A stretch of 64,000 bases of DNA from Sisyra terminalis. Taxonomy: Eukaryota > Arthropoda > Insecta > Neuroptera > Sisyridae. A program made the translations under genes and the position numbers. Location: NCBI GenBank assembly GCA_958496175.1, contig OY292276.1, forward strand, positions 16,324,001-16,388,000, read 5' to 3'. Below, one piece after another: positions 61,139-64,000 of the stretch. The notes beneath the pieces are model-generated. The model was given only the letters and a program-made list of their open reading frames with translations, was not told the origin of the DNA and did not search any database. Every line of letters starts with the position of its first letter. Positions within the stretch are counted from its first letter, which is position 1.

Positions 61139-63225
61139 TTACAGCTCATCTACTGCCATTTTCAATAAAGCCATTTTTTTCTTTGCAATTTTCGAAAACA
61201 ATATATCGATTGGTTTTGTAGTATCATACAATGACGGAGCTTGTAAAATAATTATCGCTGTTCCAAAAATACATGCAAGAGTGAAAATCCAAAGAAATAG
61301 ACGATCTAGGACCATGGCTACGTATTTCCAATCTTCCTCAACCTAAAACAAAAGCATTATATTTAAAATAATTTCTATATAATCGCTAGGATTATTTTCT
61401 TTTACATTTTCAAATGAGTCTTTATTTCTAACGTGTTGAGCAATAAATTTTGAATCTTCAATTGTTTTTTCCATTTCGTGAACACCCAATTTTTCGAAAA
61501 CTGGACTTGCATCACTGATTCCATCCATAGTTGTAGTGCGGCAACTAGGACTGTAAAGTTCTTCGTCCCCTCCAGATAACGGGGCTGATGGAAATGGAGG
61601 TTCCCCAAAACATGGACCCATTCCACCTGCCGCTGCCACATCAAATCGGGATGGAGTTATATCATAAGTTCCATATCCTTTAAATTTGTCAAATCCCATC
61701 GGGATCACATCTGTGAGTACATCCTGTTCTTTTTGTGGTTCCTCTTTTTTTGGACGTTCGATAAATAAGAACTTTGGGAGAATTTCGATAAAAATTACCT
61801 TCACCCATGGTGCAAGTTTATGAGTAACGGGTGAGCGAAAATTAACGTTTAACACTGCTATAGTTACCACTACTGAAAGTGTTACCAGCACCATAGTAAA
61901 CAGTAGATATTTACCAAGCAATGGTACTGTTAGAGATGTGGGAGGAATAATTTCTGCCAATAGTAAGAAAAACACAGTCAACGAAAGAAGAATAGAAATG
62001 CAAAGGGAAACTTTTTCGCCGGAATCAGAGGGAAGGTAGAATACTAAAACGGACAAAAACGAAATTCCAACGCAAGGAATAATTAAATTGACTGTGTAGA
62101 ATAAAGTTTTACGTCGCAGAGTTATATTAAATATAATATCCGGGTATGGTTCTTCACAACAGCTATAAAATTTTTCATTTCGCACAGCTGGAACTCGCAT
62201 TATGTCCCATTCTACTGAAATGTAGTAGTCTTGAAGATCGATACCCACATCAATATGATTCGAATCAGGAATTTGGGACAAATGTCGAAGATCCACCTAA
62301 AATCAATACTTTAAATAGTATACATTAATTTGGAAAAAAAAATATTATACCATGTATCCATCATAGGTCCATGATCCGAATTTCATGAAGCATGTTTGTT
62401 CATCGAACGGAAAATATTCTACATCAATTTCACAAAATGACTTATAAATTGCTGGAGGTTTCCAAATTACTTTTCCCGTGTGATGTAGTATAGCCTTTGT
62501 CATAATAGTAACTTCATAATTTCCATCAGCACTAAAAAAAAAAAACGGAAACATTTTTAAAAGGCCTATAAAACGTAATTGCTCTCGAATGGAAAATCTA
62601 AAAGGCAAGTAATTTATTTTTTTCTAGCTTACTACTTTAATAAATTTTGAAGGAAATTAACGATAAAACTAAGGGGGTTACACAACAACCCTAATTTTCT
62701 CGCACTCTTTTTATAGCTGGGTCGTTAAGTGGAGATTGATAGCTATCAATACATTGTTATCTACAATGTGCCCCTGTCAAGTGGTTGTTTATATTATGAG
62801 TTGAAAGTTTCTCGATTGAATTTTGATTTTTTTTTTGTATAAAGTAACAAAACGATTAGAAATTAATAAACGCTGTAGCAGATTGAATGAGTTTACATTG
62901 TGTTTGAGAAACACTTCATTTTTAATTGAAACTAGTTATGACTCTTAGAAAATGTATAAAAGAATCAAAAAGTGGCAACTTGGAAATTTACTTGTTGTAA
63001 AGAACAATGTCTGGAAGCCAAATGTGTTCAGACGGGACGTGAAGAGTTTCAACCCCGCCGTAGTCATCGGGATTCCACTTCAATTTATAATCGTTCCACT
63101 CCTATGAACACAATAGATAATTGAATTTTCGATAGAACGAAAAATTAATAATAGTATTGGTGATTGACGTTGATATTTACCTGTTCCACCCATACATTTG
63201 TTGTCATAATTTGATTTTTCAAATT
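61139..63225 (-). CDS. nAChRalpha1: Nicotinic acetylcholine receptor subunit alpha1-like, 5' end missing
   Basis: Five minus-strand exons lie in the window: 63181-63225 (45 bp), 62992-63101 (110), 62351-62531 (181), 61406-62296 (891) and 61139-61342 (204). They encode 476 residues to the stop. The first three match the lengths of the corresponding alpha2 exons exactly. The signal-peptide exon is beyond 63226, and I could not find it up to 64000. Landmarks: [17 protein letters not shown], Cys-loop [15 protein letters not shown], loop [11 protein letters not shown] (alpha type), and TM2-TM3 [20 protein letters not shown]. The cytoplasmic loop has [40 protein letters not shown] precedes TM4, and the C-terminus is KIAKKKM-rich. 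These loop features fit alpha1 of other insects. It should co-assemble with other subunits into acetylcholine-gated cation channels. Confidence 0.9.
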
Positions 63226-64000
63226 CTGAAACAGACATTGAAACATTGATTTTGATAAAAAGTATTTTTATTGGTTTGTTTTCTTCATTAACTCTTAATA
63301 CTTATAACTTAGTTTTTTAACTGATATATTAAATTAAAATCGATTTTAATACCACCAATAAAACATTGACGATTTCTTAAAATGATATTTTTCATCATTA
63401 TAATTGTTCTACAATTTCCTTAATAAAAAATAATTTATTCCACTCTCATTTGCTATCCTTTTTAAGGAATCATTATGTATCTTTGAATTATCTAAAGAGT
63501 AAGATTTTTAATACCTTTTTAATTTTCATTGTATTGATTTTGCAGTAAATGAAATAAATTCTCGATTTTGCTTAGTATAATTTATTATTGAAATTTAGAA
63601 AATTTTCATAAGGAAAAACCGTGCGGTATCATGTGAATAAATAAATTTCTAACGACTGTAGTTTTGGGGCCAGAAACGTGTCTGTGGTATAAGGTTAATA
63701 AAATATGATGGAAGGGAAAAACAGGAATGTTTTTTACTGATAAATATTTACACCGCGATTGCCAACATTTTTCAAATTCTCTATTTAAACCTTTAAGGCT
63801 GCGGGTTTTACAACTCATAATAAAAGTGATATGAAAGCCATCCATTTATATTCGCCAGTGAAAATACCTGGATAGTTATCCTACTAATAAAAAGCAGAAA
63901 GATTTATTTCCGTTTTCTTGTTTAAAGATTAATATTTTACTTAAACAAATTACTGCATCAACTCGAGTGTTGAAAATGAATTAAATGAGTTACATTTATC
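63226..64000 (-). other. Probable 5' intron of the alpha1-like receptor gene
   Basis: The acceptor at 63226-63227 implies an upstream signal-peptide exon, not found here. An open frame at 63606-63845 (minus) does not resemble a receptor N-terminus. The rest is AT-rich without recognisable content. Confidence 0.5.

Noticed and set aside
61065..61346. 93-codon plus-strand frame
   Set aside because: Antisense to the last exon of the alpha1-like receptor gene.

Overview
This is an AT-rich animal genomic window, almost certainly from an insect. Genes are split by short GT-AG introns (often 60-110 bp). There is a Hopscotch-type Janus kinase, a pair of insect-type nicotinic acetylcholine receptor alpha subunits, and secreted carboxylesterases of the alpha/beta-hydrolase family. 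No prokaryotic signals are present. I cannot assign the order or species.

Layout. Bases 1-331 (minus) hold the 5' end of a small unrecognised protein with three CR(I/V)T-type repeats, cut by the window edge. From about 332 to 14624 there is no gene I can support. This stretch holds transposon debris: a hAT transposase relic, a hammerhead-ribozyme-like motif, a perfect 17-bp hairpin, and a 2.6 kb structure of ~340-bp tandem repeats in inverted arms. Bases 14625-27023 (plus) are a complete 15-exon JAK gene of 1142 codons (FERM, SH2-like, pseudokinase, tyrosine kinase). Its fifth intron (6.8 kb) contains a second, same-strand gene (18395-22645). That gene encodes a 1353-residue transmembrane protein with four kringles, FA-methyltransferase-like ectodomains, a thrombospondin type 1 repeat and Ig-like domains.

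Bases 29409-32000 (minus) are a BAG2-like Hsp70 cochaperone, and 34376-35849 (minus) a complete RMND5/Gid2-type ubiquitin ligase subunit. Three tandem or paired paralogue groups follow. Two aldo-keto reductases lie at 39294-40372 and 43086-44499. Two secreted carboxylesterases lie at 46352-50806 and 53265-55844. Two nicotinic receptor alpha subunits are arranged tail to tail: alpha2-like at 57143-59157 (plus) and alpha1-like at 61139-63225 (minus, 5' end outside the window).

The genes do not form an operon or an obvious pathway. The aldo-keto reductases and esterases are local duplications of metabolic or detoxification families. The receptor pair fits the known insect habit of clustering alpha1 and alpha2. 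Mobile DNA is abundant and small: tRNA-derived SINE copies, hAT elements with 8-bp target duplications, TTAA-bounded MITEs, other inverted-repeat MITEs inside introns, Helitron-like fragments, and a decayed copy of a multi-copy arthropod protein.

Exon boundaries were placed by hand from GT/AG signals. Reading phase was checked by arithmetic at every junction of the multi-exon models; no transcript evidence was available.
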